DNA from: Fragilariopsis cylindrus CCMP1102
Taxonomy: Eukaryota > Bacillariophyta > Bacillariophyceae > Bacillariales > Bacillariaceae
DNA length: 30,172 nucleotides
Assembly: GCA_900095095.1 (NCBI GenBank)
Contig: FMBT01000644.1
Span: 1-30,172 of the forward strand
Direction of reading: 5' to 3'
Position numbers and translations under genes: made by a program. Below the pieces are notes generated by a model. That model saw nothing but the letters and a program-made list of their open reading frames with translations. It ran no database searches and was not told where the DNA came from. The first letter of the stretch is position 1. Each line of letters begins with the position of its first letter. Positions 20,005-30,172 of this stretch are shown piece after piece.

Positions 20005-21337
20005 ATGGTGAAATCCAAATCAAATAATAGATCAAAGTCTGGTGGTAGTAGTAATATAAGCAGTAGCAGTAGTTGTAGCTTCGGCAATAGCAATAGGAAT
20101 GGCGGCGGTGGAATCAGTAGGACTTCAAGTAGAAGAAGTAGTAGTAGTAGTATTAGAAGAGGCAGTAGTAGCGGTAGCGGTAGCGGTAGCGGTAAACGAC
20201 GACGAGCACGTCGAATCAATACAAATAATTGGGATGGTTGGAAACCAATTATACAAAGTAGTAGTAGTGCTTCATTGATTGGTCGTGCTGCTGGACCACC
20301 AATACAAATTATTTCGAATTTATTTCCTACTAATAGTACTGCTACTGCTACTACTACTGCTACTGCTACTGCTACTGCTACTGCTACTGCTACTAATGCT
20401 GCCTCTGGTATGAAGGATTCTGCTTCGTCGTCATCATCATCATTACAAGCTGCTACTGCTGTTCCATCTCGTTCCACTGTGGTGGCTACTATTTGGACTG
20501 TTGGTGTAAAAAGTGTCCTACAACATATTAAAAATAACAGTGACCAATGGGATTGTAAATTAGCCAAGAAAAACGGATCAATTGATTTTAATAGTTTTGA
20601 AGCATTTCATTATGAATATTTACAAAATAATGTCGCCTATGGACAATTATATTATGGCAAACAAACAACCGAAAATATATTAATGGATGCTGGACTAATG
20701 ACGATGAGTAACATGAACAACAACAATAGTCCTACTGCTACTGCTAGTACTAAATCATCATCATCATTTATAATACCAAAAGGTGCATCAATTAAATCAA
20801 TGGATCGTAGTTTAATTATTTTTTTAAGTAATGATATATTTTCATTATCTGGTACACATCGTGATGGTACACATTCTATATTATATGTATTAAGTGGTAC
20901 CAAATCTATTTATTTAGCACCACCTACTGATACAGATTTAGAATACGAAAAGAATGAATATAATCCATTTCAGCATCAAGAAGAATTTGTTGTTGACAGC
21001 AAACCAAATTCAAATTCGTTTTCGAATTCGAATTCTTCTTCTTCTGCTTCTTGTTGGAATTGGAAACGTGTTGATTTAATTCCTGGTGAATCATTATATA
21101 TACCAAAGGGTTGGTGGCATAATGTATATAGTACATCAAATACTGTTGCATTTTCAATTGATATTAGTATTGATGCATTTCATTTAGATAGAAATGCTGC
21201 ATCTGAAATTAATTTATGTAATACTATGATTGAAGGTTATAATAATAAAAATAATATCAATAATTCATGCGACGATGATGATGATGATGATGATGACGAC
21301 GAAGGTTATCATTCTAATGAAGGAAAGAAGAGGAAGG

Positions 21338-21371
<34 letters not shown>

Positions 21372-22269
21372 GAAGGTTAGCGATGATGATCCAACCACAC
21401 GGCCTTCCTCCTCACCGTCACTAGTACTAAAGAAGAAGAATAAGATAAAACGACAAAGAAAACCTTTTAAAAGTAAAGTAGAAGGATTGGAATATGAAAC
21501 ATCATTATATGGGATATGTCCTGGTATTTTCTCTATCATTGATAATGCTACAACAATAACATCACCGTTGAGGACAGCAACGGCAACTACTGATGATTCT
21601 AGTGCTGCTGGAGGACTAACAACAACAACAACGGAACAGCAACTGCAACATCAACAGCAGCATCAACATCCAGTAGGAGAACAACAACAACAAGAACCAC
21701 CATTGTCACCAACTCCACCTCCTGGTGCGTTGGGAGGAGAAGAATATGATGATGAAGAAGAAGAAAAATTACAATCATCATTATCATCATCGTCGCCGTC
21801 GACGTTGCCAAAATATCCACCTCAAGCAGATCAAGAAGGTTCAGTTTCACTAACAGCAACAGCTACTGCAGATGATTCCAATGCTACTGGAGGACCAACA
21901 ACAACAACAACAACAACGGAACGGCAACAGGAACAGGAACAGGAACACCAATATCCAGCAGAAGAACAACCACCATTATCACCAACTCCTTCTCCTGGTG
22001 CGTTGGGAGGAGGAGAATATGATGATGAAGAAGAAGAATTACAATTATTATTATCATCATCATCATCGTTGTCGTCGACGTTACCAAAATATCCACTACA
22101 AGTAGTGCCGGCAGCTGCAATAACTCCTCCCACAGAAGTATCTCAGTCACCAAATGCAAAAATAGTGGCAGCGGGAGAAGAAGAAGAAAATTTCTCATTT
22201 AATATCACCAAAACCATTATCGCCTTTGACAACAGCAACAGCAAAAGTAATCGAGGAGGTAGAAGATGA
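20005..22269 (+). CDS. JmjC/cupin-type Fe(II)/2-oxoglutarate oxygenase
   Basis: This single-exon gene encodes 754 residues. A Ser/Gly/Arg-rich N-terminus and an (Ala-Thr)n tract lie before the catalytic part (about residues 165-395). There, HRD (His285-Asp287) and the His in GWWHNV (His372) form the HxD...H iron triad. GTKSIYL (near 300) supplies a Lys placed to bind 2-oxoglutarate. SLYIPKGWWHNV is typical of JmjC/FIH-like hydroxylases. The likely role is protein or RNA hydroxylation or demethylation; the substrate is unknown. The C-terminal third is low complexity, with an internal tandem duplication (nt 21574-22105) and a nuclear-type basic patch (KKKNKIKRQRK). The alternative is a stand-alone cupin without histone activity. 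Confidence 0.82.
21574..22105 (+). repeat. 279-bp in-frame tandem duplication inside JmjC gene
   Basis: Copy 1 (21574-21852) and copy 2 (21853-~22105) encode the same order of elements: TATAT, DD(S), a TTTTT/Q-rich stretch, PPLSPTP, PGALGG, EYDDEEEE, a Ser run, then TLPKYP. The 93-codon period keeps frame. Copies differ by substitutions and by microsatellite length, so the duplication is not very recent. Confidence 0.85.
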
Positions 22270-23323
22270 TGCAACAAGAACGAATACAACTGGAAAATAA
22301 GATGATAGCAGCAGGGGCGACAACAGCAGTACATAGAAATTTGATAATCTTCTAAAAAAGGTCTATAGTATAAAATTCTATTATTAGAGTAGTTTTGAGT
22401 AGATTCCGTTACAGATTACTTGATAGGAATTTGCATATTTAGCTGCTACAAGATCAATATGCATTTACGTTCACAATGCATTGATAAGAGTAAAAAGTTG
22501 AGAAAGCAATCCTTGCATTTCCCCAAGAGAAAACCTCATCGTACAAATACAAATACAGATACACATAGATAAATCAATAATGGCAACGAAAGGAATGAAT
22601 ACAAACACACAACGAGTGTAAATCACGCACCACAACATTCAAGAAAAAGTTATATTGGAGTTAGAGTGGAGAAAACACTGGCATGACGGATGAATCATTC
22701 ATTACTTGCACCAAACGGTATGATATTATTCATGGCTATAGTTACAGCCTGGGAGAAAGTAGCGTTGCGTCCAACCTAAAACCAAAATACGAAGACAGTC
22801 GCACAAAACAAAACAGTTACGCCGCTGTACAGTCATATAATATAGAGTATAGGAACACCGGTATGGAGCACAAGTCGAAGTTAGTTAACAAAATAGAGAC
22901 GATCCATTGTCCGATCGGTGCCTTCGAAATTCTTCATCTGCTAGTCCTGATGCACAATTAATCAAGAATGAATCAATATACGGCAGTTCTCGATTTAGAA
23001 CGAAGTTTCGAGAACTAAAAGAACAATTTAAAAAATTAATTATTTATTTTTTAGATGCATGACGCACACACTTCGACACTACTGGTAAGATTCCGATTAC
23101 CGAAATTTCACTCGTACTAAAGTACGTACGAATCTTCGTCTGTAGGAATCCTACCAGCTGCTTTTTACACGCACGACGCGTGTTTTTGCATTTTCCTGAA
23201 CACATCATGCAAAAGTCAAAGCAAAAGGACGGGCAAAAAAAAAAATAGTTGCTTCACGATCGAAACTTCTAATCAACGATGTATGTTCAACAATAATTAA
23301 AACACTTGTAAAGTATTACCATC
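22270..23323. other. intergenic region with inverted-repeat element
   Basis: No gene is supported. A 92-codon open frame at 22683-22961 has no recognisable domain. An imperfect inverted repeat lies at 23082-23094 (CTGGTAAGATTCC) and 23145-23157 (GGAATCCTACCAG). TCGTAC/GTACGA arms sit inside it (23112-23117, 23126-23131), forming a possible stem of a small MITE-like element or a regulatory hairpin. Confidence 0.5.
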
Positions 23324-26300
23324 ATGGATGAACACGACGAAGAAGATCATGATAATATAATGGCAATGGAGGAGGAAGAGGAAATTCATGATCATGATCC
23401 TCATCAACATGAAACTGATGGTGACGATGAGGAAGAAGAAATGGATGACATGGAACCAACAAGAGTTGTAATTCACAACAATAATAATAATAATGCTAAC
23501 GTTAACAACAACGCCAATAATGAGCATGAAATAGATTTTTGGGAACACGAACCAACAAAAGATGAAATTTGGGAGGTAAGATTCAATGATTCCAATCAAT
23601 TTCAATTTTTGTCATCGCGCACTCATGACTAAAAGTGAAATCGTCAAAGTATAACGAGATTCCCGATGCCTTTTAAAAATTCAATTTGTATCGATACACA
23701 CAAAAAGAAAGAGGAAAAAGATATTTTCTTCTTGACAACATGACAATGTTATTGCTTATCGGATCATGATTTCTCAGTTATAACAGAGTCGCTCACTCAC
23801 AACTCACTTCCCGCCTTTTTGCTTGCATTTCACACCACATTAAACGTGTTGTTATCAGATGAAACGTACGAATAAACCATTATCGGAATGGTTAAAGATT
23901 TTATGTAAGGATTGGGTAGCTGATACTAATATAGAATTGATTAATAATATTGATACGAATTTTGAATCATACAAACCGTATTTGAAGGGAAAATTATCAA
24001 GTCAATTATTATGTCGTCTTTGTATTCCATCCGAACAGAATACTGGTACTGGGGGTAATAATAAGGGGAAACACCAATCACAAGATGACGACGGGGATCG
24101 TGGTGAGGATGGTGAAAGTAATAGCAATACCAAACCGTCTGCGTTATCATTTTCGTCGTCATCATCTTCGAGTATGAAAGATTTCTGGAATAATGTTTTA
24201 AATATTCAGGATGAATTTGATAAAGCGTATTTAATTGCACAAGTGGAACGATTTTGTGTCTTGTATGATATTCGGGGAATTCATCAGCAGGCACAACAAC
24301 AAGCACAGGCCGCTGCTGAACAAGCCGCTGCATTGCACAATAAGTTTATTGTTCCAACAAATGAAGCTGCTGCCGCCGCTGCTGCAGCACTTTATGGTGA
24401 TTTAGTTGCTAATGCTGCTTCACACGCTGCAATTGCTGCTGCTGCTGCTTCAGCTTCTGGTACTACAGGAGGAGGAGGAGGAGGAGTCAATTCCACAGAT
24501 TTTATGATCCATCAACAGGCAATAGCAGCAGCAGCAGCAGCTGCTGCTGCTGTGAATCATCAACATGGAATGAATATTCCACCACATTTCTTAACAGCGG
24601 ATGCAACCGCTGCAGCTGTTGCTGCTGCACAACATGCGGCGCAATCTGCGAATAACTCGAATAATGATGATGACGAGGATGATGACGATGATGGCAATGG
24701 AGATCATCATCATATCAACAATAACAACAACACTAACAAATTATCGTCACCATTAAAAACGAAAACATCATCATCAGCAACACCACCAAGTCCTGTAACT
24801 GCATCATTATTATTGACAAAGGCCCAACAGCAAGTGAAGAATGCAGAACGTGCATTAGAACAAGAACGTCGTGCTAATGCTAAACGCGAAGCAAAACGTA
24901 TTTCACTTGATAAGAAGGTTGCTAAGCAACGTGAGCGTGAATTACTACAGGTACAAAAACAACAAGAAAAGTTGACACGTGAAAAAACGCGTGAAGATAA
25001 ACGACAGAAGAAACTAGATGACCGACAACAACGTGAACAATTTGCACTAGAACAAAAGGAGGCAGCATTACGCCGAGCTGCTGATTTAGTTGCATCCAAT
25101 AGAGTACCAATTGAAATTACACGTAGTAGTTCCTCAAATAATAATAATAGTAGTGGTGGTGCATCATCATCATCAGCAGCATCCAAATTAAATAAACTAA
25201 AAAGACTGCAACAGCAACAACGACAACAACCATCATATTCTATTAATAGAAAACGTAAAAAAGGTACTGATGATAGTAGTATTAATATTAGTGATGGTAG
25301 TGGTGGTGGTGGTCCACAACAGCAAGACCAAGCACAAGAACAGCAGCAATCATCATCGACCACGACCACGGACGACAATAGCAACAACAAAGTCCTTACT
25401 AACGCTGATACTACTGCTACTATTATTAAAAGCGAGGCTAAGACAACCTCAAATATTGCATCATCAGCATCAGCAGCATCATCATCACTATTATCGCAAC
25501 AGCAGCCACCAAAGAAACGTGCTCGATCTGCAATTACTGTATCAACAGCAAGTGACTTATATCAAATTGTTACACATTCACAAAATTTATGGTCAAGGTA
25601 TAATAAAATTGCAAAAGAACATAATTCACGAGTCAATTGGATAACAGTTGCTAAAGAACTAGGTATACATGTTAAAGTTCGTGAAAAGTATGCAAGGATG
25701 CATTCACGTGCCAGACAACGTAATTTTGATTTTATTACTAATGGTAGGAAGATTTTGTTGTTGCTTTGTATGTTGTGTAATTTCTTTGTGATTGTTTATT
25801 TGATTCATTCGATGCTCATTCCCTCCCCCTTATTAACTTAATTAACTCGACTCAATTCGAAATTGCCTTCTTTCCTTCACTGATCATCATCCGAAAAAAA
25901 TCACTAAAAAATGTTTATTAATATACTGTAGGCCATTTAAAGATAAAGATCATCCTGAAATATTCTTAGAACCAACAACTGCCGAGCGACAAGCCAAGAT
26001 GCCACCTCACTTGCCTACTGGTACTGTAACAATATCATCAACAGCAACAGCAGCAACGACTACAGCGGGCAGCAGCAGCAGACACCACTACAACGAACAA
26101 CAATCCAGAAGAAGTTGTTGCTTTACCAGCAGTACAGCAGTAGCAGCAGTAGCAGCAGTGTTAATAACGCCAACGCCAACATCGGCAGCCACTACTACTA
26201 CTGAAGTCTGTCTTCCTCCTTCGACTCTTAATGCTGCTGTCGCTGAGTCGTCGTCGTCGTCGTCGTTGTCGGTAGATCAGCAATCGCATCATATTGATGC

Positions 26301-26543
26301 AGCTGTCGAAGCAGCTGCAACAGCTGCTGCAGTTGTTGATGCATCGGTCATTGGTGATACTACTGGTGTTGTTATACCGGCATCAGTGCCACATTTACCA
26401 CACGCCAGCAATACTACAGTGATATTGGTGATATTGGTATCAAAAATAACAACAGCATCAAGGATGAAGCAGCAAGGGCAACGACGACGATGTTGTCGAC
26501 TTCGGGGAATACTGCAACGAATACAAGTACTGTTACGGTATAG
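23324..26543 (+). CDS. low-complexity protein with HTH-like domain, three exons
   Basis: Exon 1 (23324-23575) encodes an acidic, His/Asn-rich N-terminus ending DEIWE. The intron 23576-23858 (GTAAGA...ATCAG) joins it in phase 0 to exon 2, which begins MKRTNKPLSEWLKILCKDW. Exon 2 holds two conserved-looking helical blocks (to about 24290), poly-Ala regions, a charged coiled coil (about 24830-25080) and, near 25550-25740, an HTH-like segment with WSRYNKIAKEH, VNWITVAKELGIHV and EKYARMHSRA. Exon 3 starts at 25932 and encodes KDKDHPEIFLEPTTAERQAK followed by Ser/Thr/Ala repeats. The donor is uncertain. GTAGGA at 25744 extends the domain but leaves the joint out of frame by one base. GTATGC at 25688 joins in frame but removes 18 codons. 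One more frame change near 26380-26420 moves the C-terminus to a stop at 26541-26543 rather than 26556. The composition suggests a nuclear DNA-binding or chromatin protein; this is inference. Confidence 0.65.
23576..23858 (+). other. intron 1 of HTH-like gene
   Basis: The donor is GAG|GTAAGA and the acceptor is TTATCAG|ATG. The splice preserves frame (phase 0). Without it exon 1 ends 19 codons later. Confidence 0.75.
25744..25931 (+). other. intron 2 of HTH-like gene (donor uncertain)
   Basis: The acceptor ATACTGTAG at 25923-25931 is followed by coding-like sequence in exon 3. The donor is either GTAGGA (25744) or GTATGC (25688). Only the latter is in frame with the sequence as given. Confidence 0.55.
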
Positions 26544-26556
26544 GGGGGAGACATAA

Positions 26557-28159
26557 AAGTAACTGTAACGATTAGAACGAACGCAAAACCCGCAAAATTG
26601 GGTTACAACCAATACATATGTATATATAGAAAGTGAGCTCAAATCATACAGATAAATAAATAAATAATGACTACGATATATAGTATGATTGATCAGGTAT
26701 TTGTACGCAAAATTTTTCCTCGTCGTAGTCTAGCTAGAGCAACAAGATCTGCAGAATACAAGCCAAGGAGATGTTGATGGCGATCATTGTTCGATGATGA
26801 GTGAGGACGACAACGCTGGCGGTGACACGAAGCCAACGGCGACTGTGCCGTTTCTTCTCTGACTTTCTCATCAAGTGTGTATCATCGCAGGTAACAACTA
26901 TATAGCCTCGTCATCATTGTCATCAGATTATTGTTGCGGACAAAAGCAATGCATCAATGTTTTGAAACCCAAGTACTTCGCGTTGGAGTACTGTAGAGTG
27001 GCACACACGCGAGTGCTGTTTATAATTGAATTGAACTGCTGTAGGAGACCAGTGCTGGAAAATTCCCATTACAGCATACCAGAATCGATAGAGATTCACA
27101 TTATTTGTTAGTACATTGTGTCTAATAGCAACAGTAATCTATGTAGCTAGAGGTATTTTTTCTAAGGACCCCCCCCCCCATACGTGGCACTGTGAATGTA
27201 TGCTAATATTAATAAAATACTGTTGAAGCTAGACTCTACAGGTTTTATAATAGGACAAGATCATGGCACCCATCCACTTTGGCTGAAAAATAAGAACTAC
27301 TTACTGGTAGATTTTTAATTTCAACAGTCGCGCGCAACAGCCAACTTTCGTCGTTTATCTCTTAGCTTCTTGTACTTCAAGTAAGTATTGGAGCATCGGA
27401 CTATAAAAGTAGATTAAACAAAAGAAGATACTTAGGCATGCATTAACTCTCTCTATAATTATTTGTACGTACGATAAGTAATAGGCCGCCAACTTTCATC
27501 ATAAGATTTTTATATCGGTATTTATCTCTTCTTGAACAGTACTTCAAAGTAAGTACTGTACTTCCTGTACAGACCGAGCGAGAATTGGGCGGACGGTATA
27601 AGTACAACTTAGGGTTCTCATTTTTATTTAGGTTGATTGGAAATAATGACATATTTATTTAAGCAAGCATTCTTTGTGGAGACTTAATAACATTGAGCGC
27701 GCCACTTATTATGATTGGGATAATTTTTGAGCGCTCCACTAATTGAAGTACTTATTATGATTGAGACGACGATAATTGTGAAATGCTATATTATTTGAGA
27801 ACTTCCAATACGTACTTATTATGATTGAGCGAGACGAACATTCGATAATATCATTAATATCGATTGTATGGTATTGTGATTGATTCCTTCCTACCTTATT
27901 CTTTTAGCTTATTACTGTACTTCAAGCAGTGGAGCTTTTACCATTTAATTTAATCTAATTTAATTTACATCTGTAAACAAATACACGGTGCACTTCTGCA
28001 ACGATTGTACATTGCACATTGATTGCTTACTCACATGCAACTTACTATCAAAACTTACTTCAGTAATGCTTTTGTACTAAGTTTACAATTAACTTAGTTA
28101 TTAGAACTTCATACGGTGGTGTTAGTGTTGTTTATTATCGATGCATAAAACAGTACAGG
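26557..28159. other. intergenic region with degenerate dispersed repeats
   Basis: No gene is supported in 1.6 kb. An imperfect repeat (GCCAACTTTC ... TTTATCTCTT ... GTACTTCAA-GTAAGTA) occurs at 27340-27394 and 27488-27558, with a partial copy at 27903-27935. ACTTATTATGATTG occurs at 27704, 27750 and 27814. A C11 run lies at 27169-27179. This could be decayed transposon sequence or the promoter region of the P450 gene. Confidence 0.55.
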
Positions 28160-30172
28160 ATGTTCGAAGACGGTAGCAGTGAAGGTAGTAATAGTATACA
28201 GTCCTTTTGGACAAATTGGACGAATTTGACGAGCAGTAGCAGTAGCAGTAGCAGTAGTAGTAGTAGCAGCTTCAGTATTGTTGTCTTACTGAATACTTTT
28301 ACTGTTATGATAGTAACACTAATGATAAAATATAAAATAAATCAAATGTCCAAAAAAGCATTACAAAATCCAGTAAAGGGTTTCCCATCAGCACCAGGTG
28401 CACATTGGTTAGTTGGTCATACACATATTATTCGTAATGGTAATAGTAGTGGTAATCGTGGTAATTGCAATAGTGGTAATAATCGTAGTGGTCGCAATAG
28501 CAATAGTAGCAACGGTGACAGTAATAATAGTGGAAGTAGTAATAGTGGATCTTCTGGAAGAGAATTATTTTTACATGGATATCAAAAAGTCTATGTTGAT
28601 TCGGCACATCCAATTTCCGGTGTGGCAAGTTTATGGTTTTTTCATATACCAAGTATATCGGTATTACAAGGAAAAGATGTTAAAAAGATCTTATTATCAT
28701 CTTCCTATAGAAAACCAAATAAATTATTAGATGCACATATCTTTAATATGTTAGGGAAACGAAATTTAATTTCATTAACAGGAAAAGATTGGAGAAATTA
28801 TCGAAGTGCTGTACATAAATCATTATTTACACAAGCAGTTGTAAAACAATCTCAACATGCTATGCATGTGGTTGGTAATACAATGGCCACATCACTTCTA
28901 CGTGAAATTAGTGCTGCTGCAGCAAAATCATCTGCAAAGTCATCACAATCATCACAGAACAAGAATAACGATGAAGCAAAACGTGATAGTGCCAATGCCA
29001 ATGCTAATGCCAGTGATAGTGATAGTGCCAGTGCCAGTGCCAGTAGTAGTGAGGGTGATGCTTATATAATACGTTTAATATTACCATTAATGAAAATGTG
29101 TACCATGGATGCATTTGGTGTAGCTGTATTAGATGGATATGAATTTCAATGTTCCAAAACATTAACATTAATGCCAATTGCTGCATCGTTTGATTATTTA
29201 ATATCAGAATTTAGTCGTCGATTTAAAAGACCATGGGATCCCACCACATTTCTATATAATATTGTACCCACAAAATCGAATATCGAATATAGAAAACATC
29301 AAAAATATATCAGAAAGTTTGTCGAGGAACAAATAAGTAATGCAAGAAAACGTATTGTATTAGACGAAGAGGATGAAGAAAAAGAAGAAAATCAACAACA
29401 ACAACAAGTGGAAGTTGAACAACAAAAAGATCACGGTATTAATCAACAAAATGGTAACGTCAACACCAAGAACAGCAACAACACCAAGAACCACACCAAG
29501 AACCACAGTAATAAGAATCACCCACACAAACACAAACAAGAATTATTAACAAACTTAATAAAGGCAGCAGCAGCCGCAACTAACAATTACAATAACAATG
29601 GCGATGGTGATGGCAATGATCATAGCTATGCTGCTGACACTAATAGTAACAACAGCACAACAGACAACACTAATAAGTTAGCAGAAGAAACGCTTGGTGA
29701 TGTTATGATGACATTATTATTTGGTGCCTATGAAACAGCAAGTATATCAATGACATATACCTTATATTTACTTGCTATAAATCCTATAATACAATCGAAT
29801 TGTGTGAAAGAAATTAATACTGTAATGGGTAGTGGGAATAATGATTGTGATGATGATGACGACACTACTGATGTTGATGATACTGATACTGATATTGGTA
29901 TTGATCAACTACCATATATGAAAGCTGTTGTATTGGAATCATTACGATTATTTCCACCGTTACCAGTCACAAGACGTAATATAACAAAACCAATTACATT
30001 ACCATCGAATGGTATGACATTACAAACAGGTCAACTTGTAAATATATCAATATGGAATGTCCAACGTTCTAATTTAATTATCCATATCGTCCAAATGATA
30101 TTATACCAGAACGATGGGTACGAAACGTAGACGTAGAAGAAACGAGATAAGCAAGATAAAACAACAGCAAAT
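28160..30172 (+). CDS. cytochrome P450, truncated at window end
   Basis: A Ser-rich N-terminus is followed by a membrane anchor (FSIVVLLNTFTVMIVTLMI, near residues 38-56) and a Pro-containing hinge (GFPSAPGAHWLVGH). P450 landmarks are helix C WRNYR (W-x3-R), the helix I motif FGAYETASIS (A/G-G-x-D/E-T type) and helix K ESLR (E-x2-R) followed by LFPPLPVTRR. Low-complexity inserts separate the helices, so it is longer than the usual ~500 residues. Near 30067-30080 the frame changes by one missing base; the PERW motif (30106-30117) is in the new frame. The heme-binding Cys loop lies beyond the window or a further interruption. It is probably an ER monooxygenase acting on a lipid, sterol or carotenoid; family and substrate cannot be assigned. 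Confidence 0.87.

Noticed and set aside
22683-22961. 92-codon open frame, possible small gene
   Set aside because: No recognisable motif, no splice or promoter support, and the composition fits random AT-rich sequence. It is not excluded, only unsupported.
26875-27111. 78-codon Cys-containing open frame
   Set aside because: Short, no domain, in a repeat-bearing intergenic region.
20005-30172. 2OG oxygenase plus P450 as a domoic-acid-type biosynthetic cluster
   Set aside because: The oxygenase is JmjC/cupin-like rather than a kainoid-synthase type. The genes are about 6 kb apart with an unrelated gene between, and no prenyltransferase-like gene is present.

Overview
The window looks like nuclear DNA of a pennate diatom, probably close to Fragilariopsis or Pseudo-nitzschia. 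Four things point there. It carries a Ty1/copia-type retroelement with diatom-style RT (VVDD catalytic motif) and integrase motifs. Host genes are AT-rich, intron-poor and full of codon microsatellites (poly-Ser, -Asn, -Thr, -Asp, -Gln, -Ala). It has a nuclear tRNA-Tyr with a short intron. It also holds an ankyrin-like gene of a type I associate, from memory, with expanded Fragilariopsis families. The genus is an inference; a eukaryotic nuclear origin is secure.

Layout. (1) 1-~5090, minus strand: a copia element cut by the left window edge. Gag and pol share one reading frame, separated by a single UGA. Pol runs protease, integrase, a Tudor-like segment, RT and RNase H; the RNase H part contains two frame changes. 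The leader/5' LTR lies to its right and carries two CRE/G-box motifs. (2) 5460-8100: gene-poor repeat territory. It holds a short duplication and a candidate solo LTR (6359-7428) flanked by ACTGTA, in which the part downstream of the TATA box is amplified about fourfold. (3) 8104-8187: tRNA-Tyr(GUA). (4) 8846-13924, plus: a long LanC-like protein fused to a coiled coil, lacking the family's zinc ligands. (5) 15161-16480, plus: an ankyrin-like gene. (6) 16939-19015, minus: a two-exon membrane fatty-acid desaturase-type gene with three histidine boxes. (7) 20005-22269, plus: a JmjC/cupin-type Fe(II)/2-oxoglutarate oxygenase with a 93-codon internal duplication. (8) 23324-~26550, plus: a three-exon, probably nuclear, low-complexity protein with an HTH-like domain. 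(9) 28160-window end, plus: a cytochrome P450 cut before its heme-binding loop.

The host genes do not form an obvious pathway or cluster; this is an ordinary diatom gene neighbourhood beside a transposon-rich block. Five or six apparent frame changes in host genes all go in the same direction (one base missing), several at short homopolymers. Systematic base-calling deletions are the simplest explanation, so these genes should not be called pseudogenes without checking. The observations most worth following are the LanC-like protein without zinc ligands, the solo LTR with a tandemly amplified R-U5-like unit, the gag-UGA-pol arrangement and the Tudor-like segment in the copia polyprotein.
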